Numbered from the stretch's first letter, positions 1-8,844 are shown. The stretch is 55,891 nt of DNA from an uncultured Lachnospiraceae bacterium (GCA_900544685.1 UQWA01000020.1:1-55891); one strand, 5' to 3'. Notes: generated by a model from the sequence alone, not told the origin. Program-made: numbers and translations.

Positions 1-295
1 CATTTTTCGGATAATAGTTATATATATGGTATTTTCCTTCCGATATCTCTGACCGTTCCTTTTTCTTCACATAAACTGCCCGGGGTTCTTCCATCTCCAG
101 CAGACTGGTATAAGGAAGACCAAGTGCACTGGTTAGTTTCCAGATCGTATTTATCGTTGGATTTGAATCTCCTTTTTCAATTTGGGAAATAATTACCTTG
201 CTGACGCCTGCACGTTCTGCCAGCTGTCCCTGACTCAGATTTTGCTCCTCACGTAATTTTTTCAAATTATATGCAATAATTTCTCCGATTTCCAT
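1..295 (-). CDS. XRE-family transcriptional regulator, N-terminal part (cut by window edge)
   Basis: The reading frame starts at an ATG at 295 and runs off the left edge, so only about 98 residues are visible. The first 60 form a classic helix-turn-helix of the XRE type, with LSQGQLAERAGVSKVIIS followed by QIEKGDSNPT. The following segment (LGLPYTSLLEMEE, then a charged stretch) is typical of the linker into a C-terminal cupin domain, so this is probably an XRE-cupin regulator, but the cupin itself is outside the window. It is divergent from azlCD, 112 bp away. Regulators in this position commonly control azlCD in Firmicutes, so local control of the exporter is a reasonable inference. The Shine-Dalgarno sequence is weak (TTTTGGAG about 8 nt upstream). 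Confidence 0.85.
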   Translation of the reverse strand, partial: MEIGEIIAYNLKKLREEQNLSQGQLAERAGVSKVIISQIEKGDSNPTINTIWKLTSALGLPYTSLLEMEEPRAVYVKKKERSEISEGKYHIYNYYPKN

Positions 296-322
296 ATATA
301 CTCCAAAATTTTATTTTCTATA

Positions 323-376
323 TTGTAAAATATATTTCACGGTGTTATAATATTCCTCAGTTAATTATATTTTACA
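323..376 (+). promoter_or_regulatory. azlC promoter flanked by an 11-bp inverted repeat (candidate XRE operator)
   Basis: TTGTAA at 323-328 and a perfect TATAAT at 346-351 are separated by 17 bp. TGTAAAATATA (324-334), which overlaps the -35, is repeated as its exact reverse complement TATATTTTACA at 366-376, so the -10 lies between the arms. This fits an operator for the divergent XRE protein. The region is AT-rich, so chance similarity is possible. Confidence 0.6.
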
Positions 377-407
377 TTATGTTTATTTTGTTTTCAAGGA
401 GATTTTT

Positions 408-1106
408 ATGAGAATTAAAGCACTGAAAGTCGCCTTTCCACAGACGATTCCAATCTTTACCGGATTCTGGTTCCTGGGAATGGCGTATGGCATCTACATG
501 AATGCATCGGGTTTTTCTTTTATCTACCCTTTATGCATGAGTCTCCTGATCTATGGTGGTTCGTTAGAGTTCGTTGCTGTGGAAATGCTGCTGTCCCCCT
601 TTGCACCACTGCAAACATTTATCATGGCGTTACTGATCCAGGCACGGCACCTGTTCTACGGTCTGTCTATGCTTGACAAGTTCAAAGGTCTCGGCTGGAA
701 AAAATATTATCTGATCTTCGGCATGTGTGATGAGACATTTTCTATTAATTGTTCTGCTGATATTCCAGAAAATGTAGACCGGGGATGGTTCTATTTCTGG
801 GTTACCCTGCTGAATCAGTTCTACTGGTCCGCAGCTGCCACCACAGGCGGCATTGTAGGCTCTCTGTTAAAGATCGATACCTCTGGCATCAGTTTTGTCA
901 TGACCGCCATGTTCGTGGTCATCTTTCTGGAGCAGTGGCTGAAGGAAAAGGAGCACAGTACTTCCCTGATTGGGCTGACTGTTTCTGTTCTGTGCCTGGT
1001 AGTCTTCGGACCGGATTCCTTCATGGTTCCGACTATGGTATTGATTGTCGGACTGCTTACACTGCTTCGCAAACCACTGGAGAAAAAGGAGGTTTTACAG
1101 AAATGA
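408..1106 (+). CDS. azlC: AzlC family branched-chain amino acid exporter, large subunit
   Basis: The 232-residue protein is strongly hydrophobic with several membrane segments. It opens with the family-typical region ALKVAFPQTIPIFTGFWFLG, then GIYMNASGFSF and a segment of small residues (YGGSLEFVAVEMLL). AzlC pairs with the small subunit AzlD to export branched-chain amino acids or analogues such as azaleucine. Length is normal for the family. AAGGAG sits 8 nt before the ATG. The stop overlaps the azlD start (ATGA at 1103-1106), so the two are translationally coupled. Substrate is inferred from family, not from sequence. Confidence 0.93.
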   Translation: MRIKALKVAFPQTIPIFTGFWFLGMAYGIYMNASGFSFIYPLCMSLLIYGGSLEFVAVEMLLSPFAPLQTFIMALLIQARHLFYGLSMLDKFKGLGWKKYYLIFGMCDETFSINCSADIPENVDRGWFYFWVTLLNQFYWSAAATTGGIVGSLLKIDTSGISFVMTAMFVVIFLEQWLKEKEHSTSLIGLTVSVLCLVVFGPDSFMVPTMVLIVGLLTLLRKPLEKKEVLQK

Positions 1107-1429
1107 CACTTGCGCAGCAGATTATCACGATTGGTCTGTGTGTCCTTGGCACTATGACTACACGCTTTCTCCCATTTATGATCTTCAATGAACATCGCAA
1201 GACACCGGAATTTATACAGTATCTTGGGAAGTATCTGCCATCTGCAGTCTTTGGCATGCTGGTCATCTACTGTCTGAAAAATGTCAGTGTATGCCATGGC
1301 AGCCATGGCATTCCGGAACTGATCTCTATTCTTGTCACCGGCGGGCTGCATATCTGGAAACGCCAGATGCTCATCTCCATTGCGGGTGGGACTATTTGTT
1401 ATATGCTGCTGATGCAGTTTGTGTTTTAA
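1103..1429 (+). CDS. azlD: AzlD family branched-chain amino acid exporter, small subunit
   Basis: The 108-residue membrane protein begins MTLAQQIITIGLCVLGTM and contains TRFLPFMIF and LPSAVFGMLVIYCLKN, as in AzlD proteins, which are about 100 residues with three or four membrane helices. A longer open frame reaches back into azlC, but the correct start is the ATG that overlaps the azlC stop codon, with AAAGGAGG about 10 nt upstream. It is the second gene of the azlCD operon and is followed at once by a strong terminator. It probably completes the exporter with AzlC in the cytoplasmic membrane. Confidence 0.93.
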   Translation: MTLAQQIITIGLCVLGTMTTRFLPFMIFNEHRKTPEFIQYLGKYLPSAVFGMLVIYCLKNVSVCHGSHGIPELISILVTGGLHIWKRQMLISIAGGTICYMLLMQFVF

Positions 1430-1436
1430 CGTATTC

Positions 1437-1470
1437 AGGGCGGTGAAGAGTTTCTTCACCGCCCTGTTTT
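1437..1470 (+). terminator. Rho-independent terminator of azlCD
   Basis: AGGGCGGTGAAG (1437-1448) pairs perfectly with CTTCACCGCCCT (1454-1465) around a 5-nt loop, and is followed by GTTTT. It lies 8 nt after the azlD stop codon. Confidence 0.9.
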
Positions 1471-1555
1471 CGTCTTCTTAGAAAAAGTTTTCCCCAGCCG
1501 CCGGTCTTGCTTACAAAAAGTCATTTTTACACGTCCCCAATGGCTATTCTCGCTG

Positions 1556-2929
1556 TTATTCTGTCTCAGACTGAGTCTCGCTTTCTGTTTCTTCGGCTGC
1601 ACTCTCTGTCTCTGATGCTGCTTCGCTATCTGTTTCAGACTCGATATCAGTATCGGCAGCGTCTTCCGTTCCTTCTTCTGTCTCAGCTTCTGTTGACTTT
1701 AATGTAATGATATCATCAAAGGTAACAGTATCCCATACCTTTTCATCGATATCAAAGGAATCTGTTGCCCAGCCTTCCAGAACACTGTTCAGTAATTCCT
1801 GTTTTCTGTCGTTTATGATTTCTTCCTTCTTCTGATCTGTAGCGTCGCGGTCAAATGTGCTTACCATCTGTACTACATAGAATCCGTTTTCACCTTCTAC
1901 TGGTTCTGCCGCAATTTCGCCATCTGACAGGGTATCTGCCACATTTTTCAGATTCTCATTCAGTGTCTCTTCATCTGCTCCGTAAGAATAATCGGTAACA
2001 CTCTTATTCTCATCCACTGCTTTTACAGCATCTTCCAGTGTTTCTCCGCCAAGTACTGCATCGATGACACTCTGGGCAGTCTCTCTTGTCTCTTTCTTTT
2101 CCGCGCTTTCTTCTGTCTCAGCTTCTGTTGCTTCCTCGGTATCATTCTCAGAAACTGCTTCGCTGGCGTCCTCTGTACCATTTTCGGAAACTGCTTCACT
2201 TGTTTCTTCTGCTGCGGTCTCTGTCTCAGATACGGTTTCACTTTCGGTTTCTGCTACAGTTTCACCAGACTCTTCGGTTGCATCTGTGGCAGCTTCGGTA
2301 GTATCTTCTTCACTTCCGCTCTCTGCTTCTGTGGTATCTTCTGCCTCGCTTTCCGTCTCCGGAATGGTGAAATATACATACTGGATACTTTTCTGTGCTG
2401 CTTCATCGTCTGATACTTCCGTATCTACATCCGCTTCAATGGCGGTCTGCATCTTGCTCTGAATGGTATATAATGTAAGTACTCTGGTTACTGTCTCTTC
2501 CGTCGCTGCCAGTGCCTTTAACACATCTTTGCTGTTCTCAGCAAGGAATTCTTTGGCAGTTTCTTCGATCGCTGCTTTTTCTTCATCTGTCAGCTCTACG
2601 TTATAATCACTCATATGATCTTCCATAAGTATCATATTCTTCAGGTCATTCATGACACTTTCTTTCATGGTAACACCATATGCCTGTCCGTTTCCAGTCA
2701 GATCCTGCTGAAAAACGTTAGAGCCTTCTCCAAATAATGCTCCCAGATATCCCTGGGTCTTCGCCTGATTATAACGAAGCATAAATTCTGCTTCTCCCAG
2801 CGTAATCTCCGCATCTCCCATCTTGGCAACTGTCTTACCTGTTGAAGAAGAACATCCTGTCAGCAGTCCCATCGTCATCGTTGCACACATGCCTGCCGCC
2901 AGAATTCTTTTTCCATATCTACTCATCAT
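1556..2929 (-). CDS. prsA: PrsA-like lipoprotein foldase (parvulin-type peptidyl-prolyl isomerase) with a large acidic insertion
   Basis: The 457-residue protein starts with a lipoprotein signal (MMSRYGKRILAAG..., lipobox LLTGC near residue 26). An N-terminal SurA/PrsA-like part follows (AKMGDAEITLGEAEFMLRYN, then conserved helices to about residue 180). A parvulin domain then starts with YVYFTI (about 184-189) but is interrupted by roughly 95 residues of Glu/Ser/Thr/Ala repeats (about 190-283). It resumes with VIDAVLGGETLEDAV and ends with GENGFYVVQM. A second Glu/Ser/Thr tail covers about 411-457. The likely job is folding exported proteins at the outer face of the membrane. AAAGGAG precedes the start. 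It lies 203 bp downstream of mfd with its own promoter. Foldase assignment is good; catalytic activity is uncertain because the domain is divergent. Confidence 0.82.
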   Translation of the reverse strand: MMSRYGKRILAAGMCATMTMGLLTGCSSSTGKTVAKMGDAEITLGEAEFMLRYNQAKTQGYLGALFGEGSNVFQQDLTGNGQAYGVTMKESVMNDLKNMILMEDHMSDYNVELTDEEKAAIEETAKEFLAENSKDVLKALAATEETVTRVLTLYTIQSKMQTAIEADVDTEVSDDEAAQKSIQYVYFTIPETESEAEDTTEAESGSEEDTTEAATDATEESGETVAETESETVSETETAAEETSEAVSENGTEDASEAVSENDTEEATEAETEESAEKKETRETAQSVIDAVLGGETLEDAVKAVDENKSVTDYSYGADEETLNENLKNVADTLSDGEIAAEPVEGENGFYVVQMVSTFDRDATDQKKEEIINDRKQELLNSVLEGWATDSFDIDEKVWDTVTFDDIITLKSTEAETEEGTEDAADTDIESETDSEAASETESAAEETESETQSETE

Positions 2930-3012
2930 GATTCTCCTTTATATCTCATATTAATGGGGAAAACCCCAGAAAATCGCATTTCGTGATCATTCATGACCAC
3001 CGCTATTTATTC

Positions 3013-3041
3013 AGTATAGCTCTTTTTCTTCCGTACCGCAA
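3013..3041 (-). promoter_or_regulatory. Promoter of the prsA-like gene
   Basis: On the minus strand TTGCGG (3036-3041) and TATACT (3013-3018) are separated by 17 bp, about 85 bp upstream of the ATG at 2929. Confidence 0.55.
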
Positions 3042-3089
3042 TGACTTTATTCCTTACTTATTACAGGTATTTCCTAATTTTAGTATACA

Positions 3090-3121
3090 GAATGATCATG
3101 TTGTATTTTTCATGATCATTC
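3090..3121. repeat. 11-bp perfect inverted repeat with ATGATCAT cores
   Basis: GAATGATCATG (3090-3100) and CATGATCATTC (3111-3121) form an exact inverted repeat with a 10-nt spacer, 11 bp downstream of the mfd stop. A related GTGATCATTC occurs at 2983-2992. As RNA it could be a weak end-of-transcript hairpin for mfd, but there is no U tract; as DNA it could be an operator upstream of the prsA-like gene. Confidence 0.6.
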
Positions 3122-3132
3122 GTACGTAAAAA

Positions 3133-6100
3133 TCAGGAAATCCCCCCAATATCTTCAATCATCTCCCTTGTCAGTTCCAGCACATCCCTGTTATCTTTCG
3201 CTGACTTCCTTGGCTTGGTATACAGGAAGTACGGATTTGCCTCTATGACAAACTTCATCTTCCCCTGATACTTCTGAATCATCTGCTCGATTCTCTTTGG
3301 ATCTGCCTGAGTCTTCTCATACATTACAAGCTTGATAAAATCTCCTTTCTGAGTCACTTCTGTGATAAATGCCCGGTGTGCTTCTGCCTTTAATTCTGCG
3401 ATGGACAACAGATTCTGCACTGCTCTTGGCGGTTCTCCAAAACGATCCAGCAGTTCTTCCAGCATATCGTCATATTCTTCCCTGGATTCAATCATGGCTA
3501 TCCTCTTGTAAATATCCAGTTTCTGATATTCATTGCGGATATATTTATCTGGAATATACGCATCGATATCCAGATCCATTACTGTCTCATATTTTTCCTG
3601 AATCTGCTGTTCGCCTTTCAGTTCCCGTACAGATTCATTGAGCATCTTGCAGTACAGATCATATCCTACTGCTTCCATATGTCCATGCTGAGCCTCTCCC
3701 AGCAGATTGCCCGCACCTCGGATCTCCAGATCCCGCATGGCTATCTTGAAACCGCTTCCCAGCTCAGTAAATTCACGGATCGCAGACAACCGTTTTTCCG
3801 CCACTTCTTTCAGCATCTTATTCCGCCGGTACATCAGAAATGCATAGGCGGTCCGGTTGGAACGTCCCACGCGTCCCCTGAGCTGATAGAGCTGGGACAG
3901 TCCCATATTGTCTGCATCATGAATGATCATGGTATTTACATTGGAAATATCCAGTCCAGTCTCAATAATCGTTGTAGATACCAGAACGTCAATATCTCCA
4001 TTAATAAAGTCATACATGATCCGCTCCAGTTCCCTTTCCTTCATCTGCCCGTGGGCGAATGCCACATTTGCTTCCGGCACCAGCTTCGCAATGGTATTAC
4101 TCATCTCCACAATGGTATTGACCCGGTTGTATACATAATAAACCTGTCCGCCCCGGTTCAGTTCCCTGCTGATTGCCTCCCGGATCATTTCTTCATTATA
4201 TTCCATCACATAAGTCTGGATCTCCTGCCGTTCATTCGGTGCCTCCTCCAGCACACTCATATCCCGGATACCGATCAGGCTCATATGCAGAGTACGCGGA
4301 ATCGGCGTAGCTGTCAGCGTCAGCACGTCGATATTGTTTTTCATCTGCTTGATCTTCTCTTTGTGAGTTACTCCAAAACGCTGCTCCTCATCCACAATCA
4401 GCAGTCCCAGATCCTTGAATACCACATCCTTGGATAACACACGGTGTGTACCGATCAGTATATCCACAGTTCCTTTTTTCAGATCCTCCAGTGTTTTCTT
4501 CTGCTCAGCTGCTGTACGGAAACGACAGAGAAGATCCACCCGCACCGGAAAATCCTTCATTCGCTGCACAAAAGTATTATAATGCTGCTGTGCCAGAATC
4601 GTAGTTGGCACCAGATATACCACCTGCTTATCTTCCTGCACTGCCTTAAATGCAGCACGAATGGCAACCTCCGTTTTGCCAAATCCCACGTCTCCACAGA
4701 TCAGTCGGTCCATAATCTTGGTACTTTCCATATCCTTTTTCGTATCGGCAATTGCCTGAAGCTGATCGTCTGTCTCTTCAAAACGGAACATCTCTTCAAA
4801 TTCTCTCTGCCATACCGTATCTGGTCCGTACACAAATCCCTGCTTCTCCTGTCTTGCAGCATAGAGCTTCACCAGATCCTGTGCCACAATCTGCACTGCC
4901 TTATGCACTTTTGTCTTTGTCTTATTCCATTCCTGTCCCCCAAGCTTATTCAGCTTTGGCGGCTTTGCATCGGCTCCTGCATACTTCTGAATCACATCCG
5001 ACTGAGTTGCCAGCACATACAGATTACTTCCTCCACTGTACTCAATCTTCATGTAGTCTTTAGTAACTTTGTCCACTTCAATCTTCTCTATTCCACGATA
5101 GATCCCAAGCCCATGACTTTCGTGAACGACAAAATCTCCCACTTTCAGATCTGTAAAGCTCTGTATTTTCTGTCCTTCATACGTATGATGCTTCTTCCGC
5201 TTTTTCTTTTCCCTGCCGAACATATCACTTTCTGTCAGCACTGCAAATCGAATCAGCGGATATTCATACCCATGGTGAAGATTTCCTTCTGTCACCAGAA
5301 TCTCTCCCGGCAGAATCTCACGGTCTCTGTCTGCCGTATAGAAGCTGTTCAATTCATACTCCTGAAGATCCTGTGCCAGGCGCATGGCTCTCGTTCTGGA
5401 TGGGGATAACAGGGCAACCCGGTACCCGGACTTTTTCCACTTCTGCAGATCCTTTACCAGCTGTTCAAAACTGTTATGATAAGAATTCACCGACCGGACA
5501 GTCATGCTGTACGTACCCGATATGCTCCATTCATCCCTTGGCACATCCATGATACAAAGCCCAAGGCAGTTTCTGCGGTTCAGACTTCCTATTGTCTCCA
5601 TACAGCCATATAAAAGCTGTGTCTGTCCCGGCAACACATATCCTTTATTTAACCGATTCTCCATACTCTGGGAAAACTCCTTTTCCACAGAAGTCCCTTC
5701 CTGACTGATCCGGTTTGGCTCATCCAGACAGATCAGTGCATCCCCGCTCATATAATCAATAAAAGATACGGTGTTTTTATAAAAATACGGAACCAGATTA
5801 TCCAGTCCTGTGCGTTCCTTTCTGTCAATCAGCTTCTCCCGGATCTCTCCTGTCAAAGTCTTCACCTGAAAAGCTTCTTCTGTATGCATCGCATCTCTGA
5901 AAAATGCTTCCTGTTTTTTTCCTTCTGCCTCTATTTTTTTCATGGCCGATGCTGCCTGTGCTTCACTGACCAGAACCTCATTGGCCGGATAAATGCGGAT
6001 AGATTCCAGATTCTCAATGGATCTCTGACTTAAAATATCAAAACTGCGAATGGAATCAATCTCATCCCCCCATAACTCAATACGTACCGGATTTTCTTCT

Positions 6101-6651
6101 GTCAGCGGATACAGATCCACGATTCCGCCACGGATTGCAAACTGTCCCACACTTTCCACCTGCGGCATTTTTTCATATCCCATTTCCACAAGCTGTGCCG
6201 ACAGCTTCGCAAAGTCAATACTGCTGTCATTCCGAAACTCCAGCACACGTTCCCGGATATAATCCAGTGGCAGAATTTTCTCCATACACGCCGGAAGGGT
6301 CGTCACCACCGTGATATCTTCTTTTTCCATCAGCGCCCGCAGTACTGTCATCCTCTGCATTCCGATCTGATGACTCTGTATATCTGCATTGTAAAACATC
6401 AGATCTCTTGCCGGATACAGCAGTACTTTTCGGTCAAAAAAACGATAATTTTCATAGATTTCTCTGGCTCTGAGATCACTGTAAGTGATAATCAGCCTCT
6501 GATGATATTTCTCACCAAGACAGTACATAAAATGCGACTTCTGGGATTCAATACACCCGGACACCTGCAAAACACCCTGATTCTTTTTTAACCGTTCCCG
6601 TATCTGTTCATATTCTTCCAGATTCTCCAGCGGGGCTGTGAAAGCTCTCAT
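3133..6651 (-). CDS. mfd: Transcription-repair coupling factor Mfd
   Basis: The 1172-residue protein has the normal Mfd length and order: a UvrB-like N-terminal region, an RNA polymerase-interaction region (about 490-560; DFVVHESHGLGIYRGIEKIE), then a RecG-like translocase with Walker A GDVGFGKTE near 654, the DEEQ box (VDEEQRFGV) near 752, TATPIPRTLHMS, and QLRGRVGRS in motif VI, followed by the C-terminal TRCF domain. It removes RNA polymerase stalled at DNA damage and recruits UvrA. It starts 3 bp after the pth stop, so pth and mfd are an operon, an arrangement common in Firmicutes. AGGAAGG lies upstream of the ATG. Confidence 0.98.
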   Translation of the reverse strand: MRAFTAPLENLEEYEQIRERLKKNQGVLQVSGCIESQKSHFMYCLGEKYHQRLIITYSDLRAREIYENYRFFDRKVLLYPARDLMFYNADIQSHQIGMQRMTVLRALMEKEDITVVTTLPACMEKILPLDYIRERVLEFRNDSSIDFAKLSAQLVEMGYEKMPQVESVGQFAIRGGIVDLYPLTEENPVRIELWGDEIDSIRSFDILSQRSIENLESIRIYPANEVLVSEAQAASAMKKIEAEGKKQEAFFRDAMHTEEAFQVKTLTGEIREKLIDRKERTGLDNLVPYFYKNTVSFIDYMSGDALICLDEPNRISQEGTSVEKEFSQSMENRLNKGYVLPGQTQLLYGCMETIGSLNRRNCLGLCIMDVPRDEWSISGTYSMTVRSVNSYHNSFEQLVKDLQKWKKSGYRVALLSPSRTRAMRLAQDLQEYELNSFYTADRDREILPGEILVTEGNLHHGYEYPLIRFAVLTESDMFGREKKKRKKHHTYEGQKIQSFTDLKVGDFVVHESHGLGIYRGIEKIEVDKVTKDYMKIEYSGGSNLYVLATQSDVIQKYAGADAKPPKLNKLGGQEWNKTKTKVHKAVQIVAQDLVKLYAARQEKQGFVYGPDTVWQREFEEMFRFEETDDQLQAIADTKKDMESTKIMDRLICGDVGFGKTEVAIRAAFKAVQEDKQVVYLVPTTILAQQHYNTFVQRMKDFPVRVDLLCRFRTAAEQKKTLEDLKKGTVDILIGTHRVLSKDVVFKDLGLLIVDEEQRFGVTHKEKIKQMKNNIDVLTLTATPIPRTLHMSLIGIRDMSVLEEAPNERQEIQTYVMEYNEEMIREAISRELNRGGQVYYVYNRVNTIVEMSNTIAKLVPEANVAFAHGQMKERELERIMYDFINGDIDVLVSTTIIETGLDISNVNTMIIHDADNMGLSQLYQLRGRVGRSNRTAYAFLMYRRNKMLKEVAEKRLSAIREFTELGSGFKIAMRDLEIRGAGNLLGEAQHGHMEAVGYDLYCKMLNESVRELKGEQQIQEKYETVMDLDIDAYIPDKYIRNEYQKLDIYKRIAMIESREEYDDMLEELLDRFGEPPRAVQNLLSIAELKAEAHRAFITEVTQKGDFIKLVMYEKTQADPKRIEQMIQKYQGKMKFVIEANPYFLYTKPRKSAKDNRDVLELTREMIEDIGGIS

Positions 6652-6654
6652 ATC

Positions 6655-7224
6655 TTATACCTTCCTGTTATATTCATTCATTGCCTTTTCAATTTCTCCG
6701 CCAACCATCATGGCAGCCGCCTTCGCCGCCCGGTCTTTTGCATCTTCCATTTCAAGCTTGTCATCTCCGGTAAAATGTCCCAGCACATAATCTGCCAGAT
6801 CGTATCCCACCGGTTTTTCTCCCACACCAACCTTGATCCGCAGGAACTCCTGACATCCAAGATGCTGTATGATACTCTTGATCCCATTATGACCGCCTGC
6901 GCTTCCCTTTAATCGTATGCGCAGCTGTCCGGGATTCAGACTGATATCGTCATAAATAATGATCAGTTCACTGGTTTCATCGATTTTGTAAAAATCCACC
7001 AGTTCCCGAATGCTTTCCCCGCTTAGATTCATATACGTCTGCGGTTTTGCCAGAATTACCTTCTGTCCTTCTATGATCCCCCTTCCGATTAATGCCTTGT
7101 GTTTTTTCGTATCTACATCAATCCGGTACATATCTGCCAGCACATCAATGGTATCAAATCCCACATTGTGTCTGGTATGGGCATATTCCCTGCCCGGATT
7201 TCCCAGTCCTGCTATGATAAACAT
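6655..7224 (-). CDS. pth: Peptidyl-tRNA hydrolase
   Basis: The 189-residue protein has all Pth landmarks: GLGNPGREYAHTRHNVGF with the catalytic His of RHNVG, the substrate-binding KPQTYMNLSGES, the Asp in IIYDDISL, and GSAGGHNGIKSI. It frees tRNA from peptidyl-tRNA that falls off the ribosome. Length is typical. GAGGAG sits 8 nt upstream of the ATG. It is the first gene of a two-gene unit with mfd and has a good promoter at 7260-7289. Confidence 0.97.
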   Translation of the reverse strand: MFIIAGLGNPGREYAHTRHNVGFDTIDVLADMYRIDVDTKKHKALIGRGIIEGQKVILAKPQTYMNLSGESIRELVDFYKIDETSELIIIYDDISLNPGQLRIRLKGSAGGHNGIKSIIQHLGCQEFLRIKVGVGEKPVGYDLADYVLGHFTGDDKLEMEDAKDRAAKAAAMMVGGEIEKAMNEYNRKV

Positions 7225-7259
7225 ATCTCATTCTCCTCTTCATTAGCCATTTGGAATAC

Positions 7260-7289
7260 AGTATATCATATTTTTCAAAAATATTTCAA
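7260..7289 (-). promoter_or_regulatory. Promoter of pth-mfd
   Basis: Minus-strand TTGAAA (7284-7289) and TATACT (7260-7265) are 18 bp apart, with a TGA extension directly before the -10. It abuts the spoVG terminator, so pth starts as a fresh transcript. Confidence 0.6.
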
Positions 7290-7319
7290 AAAAAGAATCC
7301 TGCCACTTTCGTGACAGGA
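7288..7319 (-). terminator. Rho-independent terminator of spoVG
   Basis: On the minus strand TCCTGTCAC and GTGGCAGGA form a 9-bp stem (one G-U) around GAAA, followed by TTCTTTTTTT. It lies about 85 bp beyond the spoVG stop codon. Confidence 0.88.
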
Positions 7320-7404
7320 CCTGTTACTGTTCACTATGTTCACAAAACACACTTTGCAGAACAGTTGCTATGAACAGTATCGTAATTTCTTTCCCTTCCA
7401 AACT

Positions 7405-7674
7405 TTATTCTTCAGTTTCCTCTGTGGTTGCTTCGTATTTTTCCAGAATAATACGCTGAATCTTCTCTCTTGTTGCAGAATTAATCGGATGGGCGATATC
7501 CTTATACTCTCCGTCTGATGCCTTTCTGCTTGGCATTGCGATGAACAGCCCTTTCTCGCCCTCAATCACTTTAATATCATGTACTACAAATTCATCATCT
7601 ATAGTAATGGATACTACTGCTTTCATCTTTCCTTCTTTTGCAACTCTGCGAACTCTTACATCTGTAATAATCAT
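7405..7674 (-). CDS. spoVG: SpoVG family RNA/DNA-binding regulator
   Basis: The protein reads MIITDVRVRRVAKEGKMKA and then VSITIDDEFVVHDIKVIEG, the standard SpoVG fold, with the conserved GLFIAMPSRK and DIAHPINSATR. The open frame extends 14 codons further upstream, but the ATG at 7674 matches the family start and has AGAGGAAAAG before it, giving 89 residues, the usual length. SpoVG proteins bind nucleic acid and act as global regulators; in Bacillus they affect division-septum and sporulation genes. It lies 51 bp after glgD in the same direction, so read-through from glgCD is possible. Confidence 0.96.
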   Translation of the reverse strand: MIITDVRVRRVAKEGKMKAVVSITIDDEFVVHDIKVIEGEKGLFIAMPSRKASDGEYKDIAHPINSATREKIQRIILEKYEATTEETEE

Positions 7675-7725
7675 AAATACTTTTCCTCTCATTTCCTTGC
7701 TTTTGTTGATAATCAAAAAACGAAA

Positions 7726-8844
7726 TTACATAATATAGCGTTCGTTTTTTTCAACCACAATCTTAATCTTCTCTTTCCCTGTAAAAGAAGAATTCGCCCG
7801 TATCGTGCCTCTGCTCTCCACGATACAGTTTTCAATATGTGTATGATCTCCAATATACACATCATTGAGAATAATGGAGTTCTTAATGGTGCAGTCATTT
7901 CCAACAAATACTTTCTTAAACAGCACACTGTTCTCCACGACTCCGTTAATAATACAGCCGGATGATATCAGACTGTTTTTCACCTCTGTTCCAGGATTAT
8001 ATTTTGCCGGCGGAAGATCCTCAATTCTGGAATATACATTTGGATACTGCCGGAAAAAATACTCACGGATCTCTGGCTTCAGGAAGTCCATATTCGTCTG
8101 ATAATAGGCTTCCACTGTAGAAATATTTCTCCAGTAAGACTGTAACGGATAAGCATACATTCGCTTCAGTCCACGGTATTTTACCAGAATGTCTTTCACA
8201 AAATCATACTGATTCTGTTCCTGCGCCTTTTCCACCAGTTCAATCAGAAGTCTCCGGCGTACTACATAAATTCCGGTGGAAATCATGCTTCCATGGGCAT
8301 TCTCCGGCTTTTCTTCAAATTCTGTGATCTTTCCATCTGAATTCATCTTTACCACGCCAAAACGGGTAATATCGTCTCCCTGTGGGAGTTCACTGCATAC
8401 CACGGTAATATCCGCCTTCTTCTCAATATGGTATTCCAGCACCTTTCCGTAATCCAGCTTATAGATACCGTCACCGGATGCAATCACTACATACGGCTCA
8501 TGACAGTTCTTCAGAAAATCCAGATTCTGGGCTATGGCATCTGCCGTCCCTCTGTACCAGGAATTATTCTCTATGGTAATGGTTGGCGTAAATACATACA
8601 GCCCTCCCTGCTTCCGTCCAAAATCCCACCACTTGGATGAACTGAGATGTTCATTCAGGGATCTGGAATTATACTGAGTCAGAACTGCCACCTTCTGTAC
8701 CCCAGAATTGGTCATATTACTCAGTGAAAAATCAATGCTCCGGTAACTTCCTGCCACAGGCATGGCCGCAATTGCTCTTTTATGTGATAACTCATGCATC
8801 TTTTCATTGTTGCCGCCGGCCAAAATAATTCCTACTGCCCTCAT
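7726..8844 (-). CDS. glgD: GlgD, regulatory subunit of glucose-1-phosphate adenylyltransferase
   Basis: The 372-residue protein aligns with GlgC by eye (GIILAGGNNEKM, then SYRSIDFSLSNMTNSGV) but lacks the GGxGxRL pyrophosphorylase signature. That is the mark of GlgD, the partner or regulatory subunit in Firmicutes. The C-terminal part has left-handed beta-helix hexapeptides (GTEVKNSLISSGCIINGVVE). With GlgC it makes ADP-glucose for glycogen synthesis. The ATG overlaps the glgC stop in an ATGA, so the subunits are translationally coupled. Confidence 0.96.
   Translation of the reverse strand: MRAVGIILAGGNNEKMHELSHKRAIAAMPVAGSYRSIDFSLSNMTNSGVQKVAVLTQYNSRSLNEHLSSSKWWDFGRKQGGLYVFTPTITIENNSWYRGTADAIAQNLDFLKNCHEPYVVIASGDGIYKLDYGKVLEYHIEKKADITVVCSELPQGDDITRFGVVKMNSDGKITEFEEKPENAHGSMISTGIYVVRRRLLIELVEKAQEQNQYDFVKDILVKYRGLKRMYAYPLQSYWRNISTVEAYYQTNMDFLKPEIREYFFRQYPNVYSRIEDLPPAKYNPGTEVKNSLISSGCIINGVVENSVLFKKVFVGNDCTIKNSIILNDVYIGDHTHIENCIVESRGTIRANSSFTGKEKIKIVVEKNERYIM

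Noticed and set aside
2064..2462. Ser/Val-rich open frame on the plus strand
   Set aside because: Antisense shadow of the Glu/Ser/Thr repeat in the foldase gene; the composition comes from the repeat and there is no ribosome site.
7326..7378. Link between ACTGTTCA/TGAACAGT near spoVG and the hairpin after mrp
   Set aside because: Only 8 bp are shared, arm spacing differs, and both regions are AT-rich; likely chance.
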